From the NCBI GenBank assembly GCA_016703765.1, contig JADJBL010000010.1, forward strand, positions 1-64,000: a DNA stretch of 64,000 nucleotides, given 5' to 3'. Both the position numbers and the translations under genes were made by a program. Below are positions 18,443-27,487 of the stretch, one piece after another. This stretch comes from Saprospirales bacterium. Its GTDB lineage: Bacteria; Bacteroidota; Bacteroidia; Chitinophagales; Saprospiraceae. Under the pieces are notes generated by a model. It worked only from the letters and a program-made list of their open reading frames with translations. It had not been told where the DNA came from and did no database searches. How positions within the stretch are numbered: position 1 is the stretch's first letter; each line of letters opens with the position of its first letter.

Positions 18443-18856
18443 TTAAATACCGAGCGCCTTGGCCGCCCGCTCATAATCCTCCGGTTTCAGGTACATGATG
18501 TATCCGTATTCGCCTTTCCCATCGGTCACCCCGCTGGAAGCGGAGATATTTACCCGGGCATTGAATAATTTATTGTGGATCTCGACCAGGGCGCCGAGTT
18601 CGTCGTCGCCGTGGACAAGAAAGGCGTGGTGTGGCCCGTAATATTCCAGCCCCGCTACCTTGGCTTTTTGCTGAAAATTCAGAGAGCTCTCTGGAAACAA
18701 GGTGAGTTGCGCGGAATTTTGCCCCGAAGGGACTGCGGTAAAGGCCAATAAGTTGATCCCCAAGCCGGCTAGTTGGGAAAGGAATTTATAGGCTTCTCCT
18801 GGCTCATCTTTGACGGTGACGAAGTAATAGTCAACGCGACGAATTTGGTATGCCAT
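18443..18856 (-). CDS. ACT-domain-like small protein
   Basis: This 137-residue cytoplasmic protein appears to hold two ACT-like halves. The first contains VDYYFVTVKDEPGEAYKFLSQLAGLGINLLAF, and the second LVHGDDELGALVEIHNKLFNARVNI, each in the beta-alpha-beta pattern of ligand-binding ACT domains. No catalytic domain is present. ACT domains usually bind amino acids to control enzymes or transcription. Its partner here is unknown, but it sits directly upstream of the GH31 gene in the same transcription unit. The ligand cannot be inferred. Confidence 0.65.
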   Translation of the reverse strand: MAYQIRRVDYYFVTVKDEPGEAYKFLSQLAGLGINLLAFTAVPSGQNSAQLTLFPESSLNFQQKAKVAGLEYYGPHHAFLVHGDDELGALVEIHNKLFNARVNISASSGVTDGKGEYGYIMYLKPEDYERAAKALGI

Positions 18857-18904
18857 ATAAACGTGTTTTTATTGGCAAGAAGGTAAGGACTTTTCTCGAA
18901 AATC

Positions 18905-18945
18905 GATAAAAAAAGAGGAATGGGGCTATGCCTCCATTCCTCTTT
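18905..18945 (-). terminator. Intrinsic terminator of the Omp28-like gene
   Basis: A perfect 12-base stem (AAAGAGGAATGG / CCATTCCTCTTT) with a 10-base loop is followed on the minus strand by T7. Confidence 0.85.
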
Positions 18946-18986
18946 ATAAAATATCATTTCCCACCGCAGGCGGGGCACTTTACTTT

Positions 18987-21013
18987 TTAACGTTGGATCA
19001 CCACTTTCTTGGTGACCAAATGATCATCCATGCTCAGGTGGATTTGATACACACCGTTCGGCAGATTGCTGGCGTCGAGCGGGAATACCAGATCACCATC
19101 CAACAGGCCGTAATCGCGGAAGGCAACTTCTGCGCCCATGGCGTTGAAGATGCGCAGCGATACCTGGCTGGGGTTTTCCAGTTTGAGGCGCAGCGAAGCG
19201 GAATTTCCGAAGGGGTTAGGATACACTTCGGCGTATTCGTTGCGGTACACCTCCTTCACACCGGTAATTTCGGTGTCGAGCAGGTTCTGGAAGCTCTGGC
19301 TGTTGGCGTTCAGAATGCTGCCGTTGGGGGCCAACAGGACCGTTACCGCATGGAGGTTGGCGGTATTGATGTTGGCGGGGATGTTAACCGTGCCGAATAT
19401 ATGCGTCACTTTCTCCCCTGCGGTGACCGTGGCCGGAACGCTGCCGGTGGCCCCGAAGAAGCCGCCGATGAGGATGCGGCCCACGTGGTCGTAAACCATT
19501 TGTGCTGCGGGCACGGTGGCGGGAAGGCTTTCGTAGCCGCCCATCGGGCCGTTTCCGCCGCCGGCATAATAGTTGACCTGGTTATATCCCGCGCCGGTAC
19601 CCGTTACGCCGTCTTCAACCAGAATGACGGCGAGTTTGTGGTTGCCGCTGGCGTTAGCCAAAAAGTCGGCCTGGGAGGTGACGTCCAGATCGCGGGTCGT
19701 CTCGTTGAACACGCCGCCGCTGATCAGGGTTGCCGGGGGCGACTGGACGATACGCTGGAAAAAGCGGGTTTCGATGTCCTCCACCACGCCAAATCCGAAT
19801 GTTTCGTTGCGCATGATGACCATGTTGGGGAAGGCGGAAATGCCCAGGTTGTCGTCATACTCTACTACCGTCATCGGGTCGCCGTTGTGTACGGCGATGG
19901 GGATGAACAAGTCTTCATAAGTAGCGGCCATTAAATCCATACAAATGGTACCTCTTGGGCACCAGCCGCACCCGGTTCCTGTACCTTCTTCCACGCCCAC
20001 TCTTTTGTGTTGGGCAGGGGTATAACCGGTGACGGTGGCGTCGAGTGCATCATTGTCGGGATTTTGATCCGGACCTCCGTTTACATTTGAAATCCATACG
20101 TCTATGGCATTGGCGCCATCCGGAACGGTAAGGGTAGTCGAGTGGGTAAAATCGTAAACGGCCAGAGAGGGAATATTCAGGCCGGGCAGGTTGTCGGTAT
20201 AAGTGTTGACGCCATCCGACCAGGAAATATCGAAACTGGTGATCGGGTTATTCCCGACGTTCCGCATCTGGCCGTTGATGATGACCTCATGGCCGGTAAG
20301 GGCGCCCGGTTTAACGGAGAGGGTGTTCATCTTTGCATCCAGGTCGGGCAGGATGGGTGGGAGATATTCAAAATATACATCGTCCACATAAAAGTAGAGG
20401 TACCCGCTGCGTAAACCGGGAACAGGTCGAGGGAGGCCACCGCGTTAGTGGGGTTGCTGAAGCTCCCTTGGGACACGTCGTTGATAAAAAGTTCCCAGTT
20501 GTTGGCGGTCAGGTCGATATAGACCTGCAACTTGAACCACTCGCCGAGGGGAAAGGTGCCATTGATGGGCAGTTGGGCGCCGTTGTCGCCGGTCACATCG
20601 ATGAGGCCGTCCGGGGTAAAGGTGAGCTGAAAGGACCAGGTGGTTCCGATCGCTTCCTCGGCCTGGAAATTGAAATAGGCCCCTGTACCCGTCACGACGA
20701 ACATTTGCAATTGGAAATCGAAGGTCCCCACGTCGTGTTTTCCACCGAAGGGGAGTACGGCATCGGCGGGCCCCCCGCCTGTGGAGGTGCTGGCCAGTTT
20801 GAGCGAATTGGCGCCACTGAAGGCCTGTTCGTCAGATACCGGAGCATCATCGGCGCCCCCCGGGGAGTTGGTCCAGGTGGTCCAAAGCGGAGAGGAGGCG
20901 GCGATAAAATCGCCGGGGCTGTAAGAGTCGAAGTTTTCGAAGAAGGTCACCTGGGCTTGAAGAAGGCCGGCGCCCATAAGGCAGAGTCCGAGAATAGGTA
21001 AAATTTTTTTCAT
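18987..21013 (-). CDS. Omp28-like secreted protein with T9SS C-terminal sorting domain, one frameshift
   Basis: This is an exported protein of about 675 residues. The signal peptide (KKILPILGLCLMGAGLLQAQ) begins at ATG 21013. Residues about 25-210 look like a concanavalin/LamG-type beta-sandwich. A central Omp28-like, thioredoxin-related domain carries GCGWCPRGT and VHNGDPM. The C-terminus is a type A sorting signal (EVYPNPF..LPNGVYQIHL..KKVVIQR) for export by the type IX system and attachment at the cell surface. The frame breaks at 20389-20393, where a run of four T needs a fifth to join GTSTF to YVDDVYFEY. A one-base homopolymer error is the likely cause. It has its own terminator downstream. 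Confidence 0.8.
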
Positions 21014-21065
21014 GATAAAGAGGTTGTTTGGGCCAATTTATCAAAATTTCCTATTTATAAAGTAC

Positions 21066-21356
21066 TTAAGGACTTTTTTTTGGATGGGAAGGCTTTAATA
21101 TGACAGCAGTTGCCAAAAGACGTTTTTTTGAGAAAGCTCTTCCGGAACCGGATTTTAGAAATTTTTCGAAAGCCAGTGCCAGGGATTTGTCCCTCAGCGC
21201 TATGCTACAGACCAAACGGACTGGTCGCCAGTTTCGCGTAGATTGGACCAAACCCTCATTATGTCTCCTGATACGATCTTTCAAATTACTGGTAAAACCA
21301 TAATAGTGTTTGCCGTTTGCACATTCTAGAATATACACATACCACCACTGTTGCAT
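21066..21356 (-). CDS. GIY-YIG nuclease-domain protein (UPF0213/YhbQ-like)
   Basis: This 96-residue protein consists of a single GIY-YIG domain. It has WYVYILECANGKHYYGFTSNLKDRIRRHNEG, in which Gly-Phe-Thr replaces the usual YIG triad, and a conserved C-terminal block (LALAFEKFLKSGSG). I start it at ATG 21356 (MQQWWYVYIL). The frame is open further upstream only because it runs into the 117-bp repeat array. Family members are small, presumed DNA or RNA nucleases, often present in many copies and horizontally mobile in Bacteroidota. Its position directly downstream of the repeat array and tRNA-Ser suggests a link with that array, which is not proven. Confidence 0.8.
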   Translation of the reverse strand: MQQWWYVYILECANGKHYYGFTSNLKDRIRRHNEGLVQSTRNWRPVRLVCSIALRDKSLALAFEKFLKSGSGRAFSKKRLLATAVILKPSHPKKSP

Positions 21357-21384
21357 AAGAAACAGTTTAAAGGTTTGTAAATAT

Positions 21385-22200
21385 CCTTGTGGAGTATATT
21401 TGGCGGACCCGTCCGCCGGAGCTTGATAGATGAGGGCTCCCGCCTGTAGGTGTCGCCTTGGCAACTAGAGAGCCCGCCTTCGCCAAGGCAAAAATGTTCC
21501 TTGTAGAATATACTTGGCGGACCCGTCCGCCGGAGCCCTGTAAAGATGAGGGCTCCCGCCTGTGGGTGTCGCCTTGGCAACACGAGAGCCCGCCTTCGCC
21601 AAGGCAAAAAATGTTCCTTGTGGAGTATATTTGGCGGACCCGTCCGCCGGAGCCCTGTAAAGATAAGGGCTCCCGCCTGTGGGTGTCGCCTTGGCAACTA
21701 GAGAGCCCGCCTTCGCCAAGGCAAAAAATGTTCCTTGTGGAGTATATTTGGCGGACCCATCCGCCGGAGCCCTGTAAAGATGAGGGCTCCCGCCTGTGGG
21801 TGTCGCCTTGGCAACTAGAGAGCCCGCCTACGCCAAGGCAAAAATGTTCCTTGTGGAGTATATTTGGCGGACCCGTCCGCCGGAGCCCTGTAAAGATAAG
21901 GGCTCCCGCCTGTGGGTGTCGCCTTGGCAACCTAGAGAGCCCGCCTTCGCCAAGGCAAAAAATGTTCCTTGTGGAGTATATTTGGCGGTCCCGTCCGGCG
22001 GAGCCCTGTAAAGATGAGGGCTCCCGCCTGTGGGTGTCGCCTTGGCAACTAGAGAGCCCGCCTACGCCAAGGCAAAAAATGTTCCTTGTGGAGTATATTT
22101 GGCGGACCCGTCCGCCGGAGCCCTGTAAAGATAAGGGCTCCCGCCTGTGGGTGTCGCCTTGGCAACTAGAGAGCCCGCCTTCGCCAAGGCTCCGGCGGGC
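21385..22200. repeat. Seven tandem copies of a 117-bp hairpin-rich repeat
   Basis: Unit starts (TTGTGGAGTATATTTGG or variant) recur near 21388, 21501, 21618, 21735, 21851, 21969 and 22086, a period of 113-118 bases. Each unit contains three palindromes: GGCGGACCCGTCCGCC; GGAGCCCT..AGGGCTCC; and GCCTTGGC..GCCAAGGC. Because 117 is divisible by three, an apparent reading frame with 39-residue repeats stays open on both strands; I do not regard it as a gene. The copies differ by few bases, so amplification is recent. There is no other gene between 21357 and 22205. Confidence 0.93.
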
Positions 22201-22205
22201 GTAGG

Positions 22206-22293
22206 CGGAGGGGGAGGGATTCGAACCCCCGGTGCGCTCATCACGCACGTCTGTTTTCAAGACAGGTGCAATAAACCGCTCTGCCACCCCTCC
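22206..22293 (-). tRNA. tRNA-Ser (anticodon TGA)
   Basis: Read on the minus strand, the sequence folds as a class II tRNA. It has the 7-base acceptor GGAGGGG/CCCCTCC, D arm GCAGAGCGGTTTATTGC, anticodon loop CTTGAAA with anticodon TGA, a long variable arm (GTGCG..CGCAC), and the T arm with GTTCGAATCC. One base pair at the top of the anticodon stem (C27 against A43) is mismatched. CCA is not encoded. The 3' end faces the 117-bp repeat array about 6 bases away. Confidence 0.93.
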
Positions 22294-22613
22294 ATTTGCC
22301 CGTTTTGGATTTGCAAAAGTATAACACCATTCCGGATTGAGAAATTCCCCGGGCTTTTTTTTCCGACGGCGGAATGACACTTTTCCACAACCAAGCGACA
22401 TAATTATTTGGAATGTGGATAACTTTCAAAAATTATTCCGCTTTTGTGGAATTTTCAGTTCAATGTGTTGTATGTGATTTTATTTAAAAGGTGATGTAAA
22501 ATTATATTCGGAAAAAAGGAAGAACCTTTGCGATTAAAATACCTGGAATTAATATTAATTTAACGTTTGCTTGGTAGTATTGCACCTTGATTAGTTCACT
22601 AAATTATTTGCCA
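22294..22613. other. AT-rich intergenic region before the Oar-like receptor
   Basis: This 320-base gap separates the divergent tRNA-Ser and receptor genes. It is clearly more AT-rich than its surroundings and must hold both promoters. I see TTTG at 22527-22530 and a TAACGTTTG near 22561, but their spacing does not fit the consensus. I see no further gene or hairpin. Confidence 0.5.
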
Positions 22614-25600
22614 ATGAAAACCTTTACTATGCGGCTATTACTGGCCTTTTTTGCAGTGGCGTTCAGTTTCTCCATGGCTTTTTCGCAAGGTGTGACCACC
22701 TCTTCCATGGATGGTCGCATCATCGACAAAGAATCCGGAGAAGCCCTTATCGGCGCCAACTTCGTTGCCGTGCACCTTCCCACAGGATCGACCTACGGGA
22801 ACAGCACCAACCTGGACGGCATCTTCCGCATTGCCAACATGCGGGTTGGCGGTCCATACACGATTACCGTCTCCTATACGGGTTTCAGTGATCTGGTGTT
22901 GGAGGATATCTACCTCCGCCTCGGGGAAAACAAAAACCTGAACCTGGAAATGCAGGAGTCGGCCATGGAGCTTTCCACCGTTACGGTGTTTGCTGCGGCA
23001 GGAACTCCCGGCGCCAACTCGGGGAGCAGTACCCAAATCACGGGAGAGGAGATCGACGTCATGCCGACCCTGAACCGCAACCTGAGCGATTATGTCCGTC
23101 TGACCCCGCAATCTGCCGGGTATAGCGGCGGAACTACCTTCGCAGGGGTGAACAACCGCTACAACGCTATCTACATCGACGGCGCGGTCAACAACGACGT
23201 GTTTGGTCTTGCCTCTTCCGGAACCAATGGCGGCCAAACCGGTATCGCTCCTTTTTCGATCGACATCATCGATCAGTTCCAGGTATTGCTTTCTCCCTAT
23301 GACGTCAGCCTCGGAGGCTTCGCAGGAGGGGGGATCAACGCGGTAACCAAATCGGGAACCAACCAACTCAAGGCAACGGCCTATTATTTCATGCAGAACC
23401 AAAGCCTGGTCGGGAAAACCAACAAGACCCTGACCGACATCACGGGCTCCGAAAGGACCCCGGTGGCTGAATTCAACCAACGGACCTATGGCGCCTCCCT
23501 GGGCGGACCCCTTATCAAGGACAAGGTCTTTTTCTTCGCCAACGCGGAGATTCGCCAGGATGAAACCCCCATTCCCTTTGACTTCGCCACCTACGACGGC
23601 AATGCATCGGAGGCCGATCTGAACAGCCTGGCAGGCTTCCTCCGGGAGAGCTATGGATACGACCCCGGCACCTTCGGCGATGTGGCCGATGAGTTGAACG
23701 GGCTTTCCCTGTTCGGCAAGCTGGACTTCAACCTCGGCGATAACCATCGCCTGACCCTCCGGCATAACTACAACAAAGGAGAACAGCTCGATCTGAACGG
23801 CTCGGCCGCCCGAACCATCAACTTCTCCAACAACGGAATTTTCTTCCCCACCATCACCAATACCAGCGCCGCGGAATTCAATTCCAGCTTCGGGTCCGGT
23901 TTCAGCAATAACCTTATCCTGGGCTATACCACGGTCCGCGACGATCGCGACCCTATTGGGGGCGACTTTCCCTACCTGATCATCTTCGATGGGGCAGGCA
24001 CGATCCGCGCCGGTTCGGATGAATTTTCCACCGCCAACGCACTGGATCAGGATATCTTCACGATCACCGATAACTTCAAGATCTACAAGAACAAGCACAC
24101 GATCACCATCGGTACCCACAATGAGTTCTATAGCATTTACAATCTTTTCCTTCCACAGAACTACGGTACCTACACCTTCGACAGCATCAGCGCCTTCATC
24201 AATGACCTGCCGGCCAGCAACTACGACAGAGGATACTCTCTGGTAGATGATATCACCGGCGACGGTTCGGCCGCTGCCGCAGATTTTGGCGCTATGCAAC
24301 TGGGCCTTTACGCTCAGGATGAATGGGATATTACCCGTAACTTCACCCTGACTTACGGTCTTCGCCTGGATATGCCCATTCTGACCACCGATCCCGATAT
24401 CCATCCGAGTTTTAACACGACTACTTTGCCGCTTCTTCAGGCACAGTACGACATCGCCAACGATATCGAAGGGGGCGCCGCTCCCGATGGCCAGTTGATG
24501 TTTTCGCCCAGAGCCGGCTTTCTTTTCGACCTGACCGGCGATCGCAGGAACATGCTTCGCGGTGGGGTAGGGATCTTTACCAGCCGTATCCCCTTCGTAT
24601 GGCCGGGCGCCATGTACAATAACAACGGACTCACCACCGGCCGTGCCGACGAAGCAGATGCTGTGGGCGGCGCTTTCTTTATCCCCGATATCAACAAGCA
24701 GTACACAGACCCCGCTTTCAAAGTTCCTTCCGGTGATATCAACATCTTTACCAAGGATTTCAAATTCCCGCAAGTCCTGAGAGGGAACCTCGCTTTGGAC
24801 ACCAAACTGCCAGGCGATATTTCCGCAACGGTGGAAGGAATTTTCACCAAAACGCTCAACAACGTCCTGTATACCAACGTCAACTCCAAGACGGACGTGG
24901 ATTTCAATTGGACCAATACCGGTAGCGATGACCGCCCGGTGTTTACCCGGAGCACGATCGATCCGACCTACTCCGCTATCTATGTGGGATCCAACACCAG
25001 CGAGGGCTATGCCTATACGCTTACGGCTGCTTTGGCCAAGGAATTCCAATTTGGTCTGAACGCCTCTCTTGCATACACCTTCGGCGATGCCCAGGCACTG
25101 AACGAGGGAACTTCCTCCCAAAACTCTTCCCAGTGGAGGGGCCAGGTCAATACGGATGGCCGCAACACCCCGCTGCTTGGCCGTTCGGACTTCGCCCTCG
25201 GGCACCGTGTTTTGTCCTCGCTTTCTTACTCCTTCGATTGGAACAAAGGAAAGAACGTCAGCACCTCCATCGCACTGTTGTACGACGGCATGGCGGGAAG
25301 CCCTTATTCCTACGTCATCGGCGGCGGAAACGGACGCAACATCAACAACGAACAGGGCAGCACGAGCGCCAACCGGAGCCTGGTATGGATTCCTGCCGAT
25401 GCCTCGCAGATCAACCTGGTGGAAAAGGACGGTGTGACCCCGGAACATCAGTGGGAACATTTGGACGCCTTCATCGAAAATGACCCTTATCTGAGCCAAA
25501 ACCGCGGAAGCTACGCCGAGAAAAACTCCAATTGGATGCCAGTCGCCAGCTTCCTGGACCTGGCCGTTCGCCAGGATTTCGGCATCAAGGCTGGTGGAAG

Positions 25601-25853
25601 AATGCACAAGCTGCAGGTTAGCCTCGATGTATTCAACCTCGCCAACCTGATCAACCCAGCATGGGGTGTTCGTTATTCGATCCCGGGCGACTTTAACAAC
25701 TATTTCCTCTACACCTTTGAAGGGTATGAAGAAGACGGCACCACGCCGTTGTTCTCTTATCTGGAAGAAGGCGTTGGGAAAGACGCCCTGAATATCAACG
25801 ATTTCAGCAGCCGCTGGCGCATGCGCCTGGGCTTGCGGTATATCTTCGATTAA
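22614..25853 (+). CDS. Oar-like TonB-dependent outer membrane receptor
   Basis: This is an outer-membrane transporter or adhesion-type receptor of 1,079 residues. The ATG at 22614 (MKTFTMRLLLAFFAVAF) gives a good signal peptide ending near FSQG; upstream in-frame codons are poorer starts. A carboxypeptidase-regulatory-like domain follows (GRIIDKESGEALIGANFVAV, NLDGIFRIANM). The plug is next (STQITGEEIDVMPTLNRNLSDYVRLTPQ, YNAIYIDGAVNNDVFG), then a long barrel with Oar-type features (GGFAGGGINAVTKSGTNQ, VFFFANAEIRQDE). The C-terminus ends in an aromatic beta-strand (RLGLRYIFD). Oar proteins occur widely in Bacteroidota and myxobacteria; the substrate cannot be told. A UUCG-loop terminator follows. 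Confidence 0.92.
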   Translation: MKTFTMRLLLAFFAVAFSFSMAFSQGVTTSSMDGRIIDKESGEALIGANFVAVHLPTGSTYGNSTNLDGIFRIANMRVGGPYTITVSYTGFSDLVLEDIYLRLGENKNLNLEMQESAMELSTVTVFAAAGTPGANSGSSTQITGEEIDVMPTLNRNLSDYVRLTPQSAGYSGGTTFAGVNNRYNAIYIDGAVNNDVFGLASSGTNGGQTGIAPFSIDIIDQFQVLLSPYDVSLGGFAGGGINAVTKSGTNQLKATAYYFMQNQSLVGKTNKTLTDITGSERTPVAEFNQRTYGASLGGPLIKDKVFFFANAEIRQDETPIPFDFATYDGNASEADLNSLAGFLRESYGYDPGTFGDVADELNGLSLFGKLDFNLGDNHRLTLRHNYNKGEQLDLNGSAARTINFSNNGIFFPTITNTSAAEFNSSFGSGFSNNLILGYTTVRDDRDPIGGDFPYLIIFDGAGTIRAGSDEFSTANALDQDIFTITDNFKIYKNKHTITIGTHNEFYSIYNLFLPQNYGTYTFDSISAFINDLPASNYDRGYSLVDDITGDGSAAAADFGAMQLGLYAQDEWDITRNFTLTYGLRLDMPILTTDPDIHPSFNTTTLPLLQAQYDIANDIEGGAAPDGQLMFSPRAGFLFDLTGDRRNMLRGGVGIFTSRIPFVWPGAMYNNNGLTTGRADEADAVGGAFFIPDINKQYTDPAFKVPSGDINIFTKDFKFPQVLRGNLALDTKLPGDISATVEGIFTKTLNNVLYTNVNSKTDVDFNWTNTGSDDRPVFTRSTIDPTYSAIYVGSNTSEGYAYTLTAALAKEFQFGLNASLAYTFGDAQALNEGTSSQNSSQWRGQVNTDGRNTPLLGRSDFALGHRVLSSLSYSFDWNKGKNVSTSIALLYDGMAGSPYSYVIGGGNGRNINNEQGSTSANRSLVWIPADASQINLVEKDGVTPEHQWEHLDAFIENDPYLSQNRGSYAEKNSNWMPVASFLDLAVRQDFGIKAGGRMHKLQVSLDVFNLANLINPAWGVRYSIPGDFNNYFLYTFEGYEEDGTTPLFSYLEEGVGKDALNINDFSSRWRMRLGLRYIFD

Positions 25854-25872
25854 GCAACATTTGGCTAAATTT

Positions 25873-25906
25873 AAAAGCCCCTCCGGTTCGCCGGAGGGGC
25901 TTTTTT
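25873..25906. terminator. Strong bidirectional terminator with TTCG loop
   Basis: AAAAGCCCCTCCGG and CCGGAGGGGCTTTT form a 14-base perfect stem closed by TTCG, with T6 on the plus side and A-rich sequence on the other. It separates the convergent receptor gene and the helical-protein gene. Confidence 0.93.
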
Positions 25907-25907
25907 A

Positions 25908-27338
25908 CTACTCCAATTCTCCGATCTTTTCCTCGATCCACTGGGAGCTGGCCACGCCTTTGGCGTTGTTGAGCTCTTTGCGCAAGGATTCCAAGCGCGC
26001 TTTGTCCCCAGGCATGGTCTTGGAGAGTTTTTTTAAAAAACGTATCAATTGGAGGAAGCTCTTCCGCCGCCGGGAGGAGAGATTTTTGTGGCGATTGAGA
26101 TAAGCGCGGAAGCTTTCCATCAGGGAATAGAGCGGCTCGATCTCGTCCATCTCGTAATAGGTGAGCAACAAGAGCGTTTTTGCGTTAAGGTTGGTGATTA
26201 CGTCCTCGAACTCCACATAGCGTAAGGTCTCGATCACCCTGTCGTAATCCTTTTTGTAGAAATACAGAAAAGACAGGTTAAAGGAAACAATGTTCTCCTT
26301 TTGGACTTGAGGCATAAAGTGCTGGTATTCATGGATAAAACGCTCTGTCCATTCCATTTCTCCCAGGCGAAGGCCTACCAAAACGATATTCCGGAAAAGC
26401 CCCGTATCCATCTCGCCTTCGATAATCAGGATATCTTTCTTCAACAAGTCCTTGTACAGGTCGAAGTATTCCTTCAGGAACTCCTGATTTCCCTTGTTGA
26501 TCTTTCTTGTACAGTAATTGATGGCGAAGGTATATATTTCAAGTGCCTCTTCTTTCGGGAACTCAAGGCCGAACTTCTCAAGCAATTCCTTCAACTTGAA
26601 GTAATGCGCCTCGTGTTCGCCCTCCATGTACGCAAGATAAATCTGGAAATAGACTGCAATGGGGGGCACTTCTTCGTAGCTGTATTTTTGGATATGCGCT
26701 ACGATCTCTTCCAGAAAGAGGATCCGGTATTCATAGGAAACGGCGTACTGCTGACTTAACACGTCGCAGTAATACTTCAATTTCTCGGCCAGGTAAAACC
26801 TGTCCAGGTTGTTGGCAATCTCCTCGACATTGGTTTCCATGTCACGCTTGCCAAGGGATCGGTTGAGCCGGTAGTAATTTTTCTCGATCTGGTACTGGTG
26901 GTAGTAGTAGTTTGCAGGGCGGTAATTCTGTTGGTCCGACAAACGGCGGGCGGAACCCAGGGTGGTATTGTATAGTTTGTTGAGCTTGCGCCGGATGACG
27001 GCCTCCATGAGGTAGGTCGCCTGGTGGAGGGGATTTTCCTGGTACGCTTCCTGGGCAATGTAGCTTTCCAGGAGTTTGAGGAGGTCGGAAAAATATTTTC
27101 GCAGACGGACATCGTCATAGGGCTTGCCGGGATTCAAACGCGACCAGATATCTTCCTTGGAGGCTTCCGGCGCCCCGTCCCCGTTCATTTGCCCCAAAAA
27201 CAGGTCGTACAGGTTGATCAGGTCCTGATTTACGTTGAAATAGGGCGAACAAAGAAACTTCCGAAAGCGGTTTTGCTCCACTTTGGAAAATTGTTGCAAT
27301 ACTGCGTAAAGTTTCAGATTTTGCATGGCGGTTTCCAC
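25908..27338 (-). CDS. Large all-helical protein of unknown function
   Basis: This 476-residue protein has no signal peptide. It begins METAMQNLKLYAVLQQFSK, with the ATG at 27326 (MQNLKL) as an alternative start. The sequence is rich in Leu, Glu, Lys and Tyr and has the periodicity of a helical-repeat (TPR-like) solenoid. FSKVEQNRFRKFLCSPYFNVN near the N-terminus is a pattern I associate with an uncharacterised family seen in several paralogues in Saprospiria-type genomes. I see no catalytic motif. It stands alone between two terminators or promoters, so context gives no clue. It could be a scaffold or a regulator of peptide or protein binding. Confidence 0.7.
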   Translation of the reverse strand: METAMQNLKLYAVLQQFSKVEQNRFRKFLCSPYFNVNQDLINLYDLFLGQMNGDGAPEASKEDIWSRLNPGKPYDDVRLRKYFSDLLKLLESYIAQEAYQENPLHQATYLMEAVIRRKLNKLYNTTLGSARRLSDQQNYRPANYYYHQYQIEKNYYRLNRSLGKRDMETNVEEIANNLDRFYLAEKLKYYCDVLSQQYAVSYEYRILFLEEIVAHIQKYSYEEVPPIAVYFQIYLAYMEGEHEAHYFKLKELLEKFGLEFPKEEALEIYTFAINYCTRKINKGNQEFLKEYFDLYKDLLKKDILIIEGEMDTGLFRNIVLVGLRLGEMEWTERFIHEYQHFMPQVQKENIVSFNLSFLYFYKKDYDRVIETLRYVEFEDVITNLNAKTLLLLTYYEMDEIEPLYSLMESFRAYLNRHKNLSSRRRKSFLQLIRFLKKLSKTMPGDKARLESLRKELNNAKGVASSQWIEEKIGELE

Positions 27339-27487
27339 TGCCCTAAAGTTAGGAAATCCGGCGGAAAATTATCCTTTTCCATGCAAACAGGTGACCATCA
27401 GGAAGATTGACGTCCAAAGCCAAATTCTTTTTGATTGCCTGTTGCTGCGAAAGGATATTTAATTGTATATTGGTGGCGCGAATGTAA

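Noticed and set aside
21385..22200. CRISPR array with 117-bp period
   Set aside because: The whole unit is repeated, without unique spacers, and there are no cas genes in the window.
21367..22401. A 344-residue minus-strand reading frame with 39-residue repeats
   Set aside because: It is the 117-bp repeat array read through (117 is a multiple of 3) and continues across the tRNA-Ser gene; the plus strand shows a similar repeat frame. No start context or domain supports it.
22638..25607. A 989-residue open frame opposite the Oar-like receptor
   Set aside because: It is the antisense shadow of a high-GC gene with strong codon bias; the sense strand has signal peptide, plug and barrel motifs, and the antisense product matches nothing.
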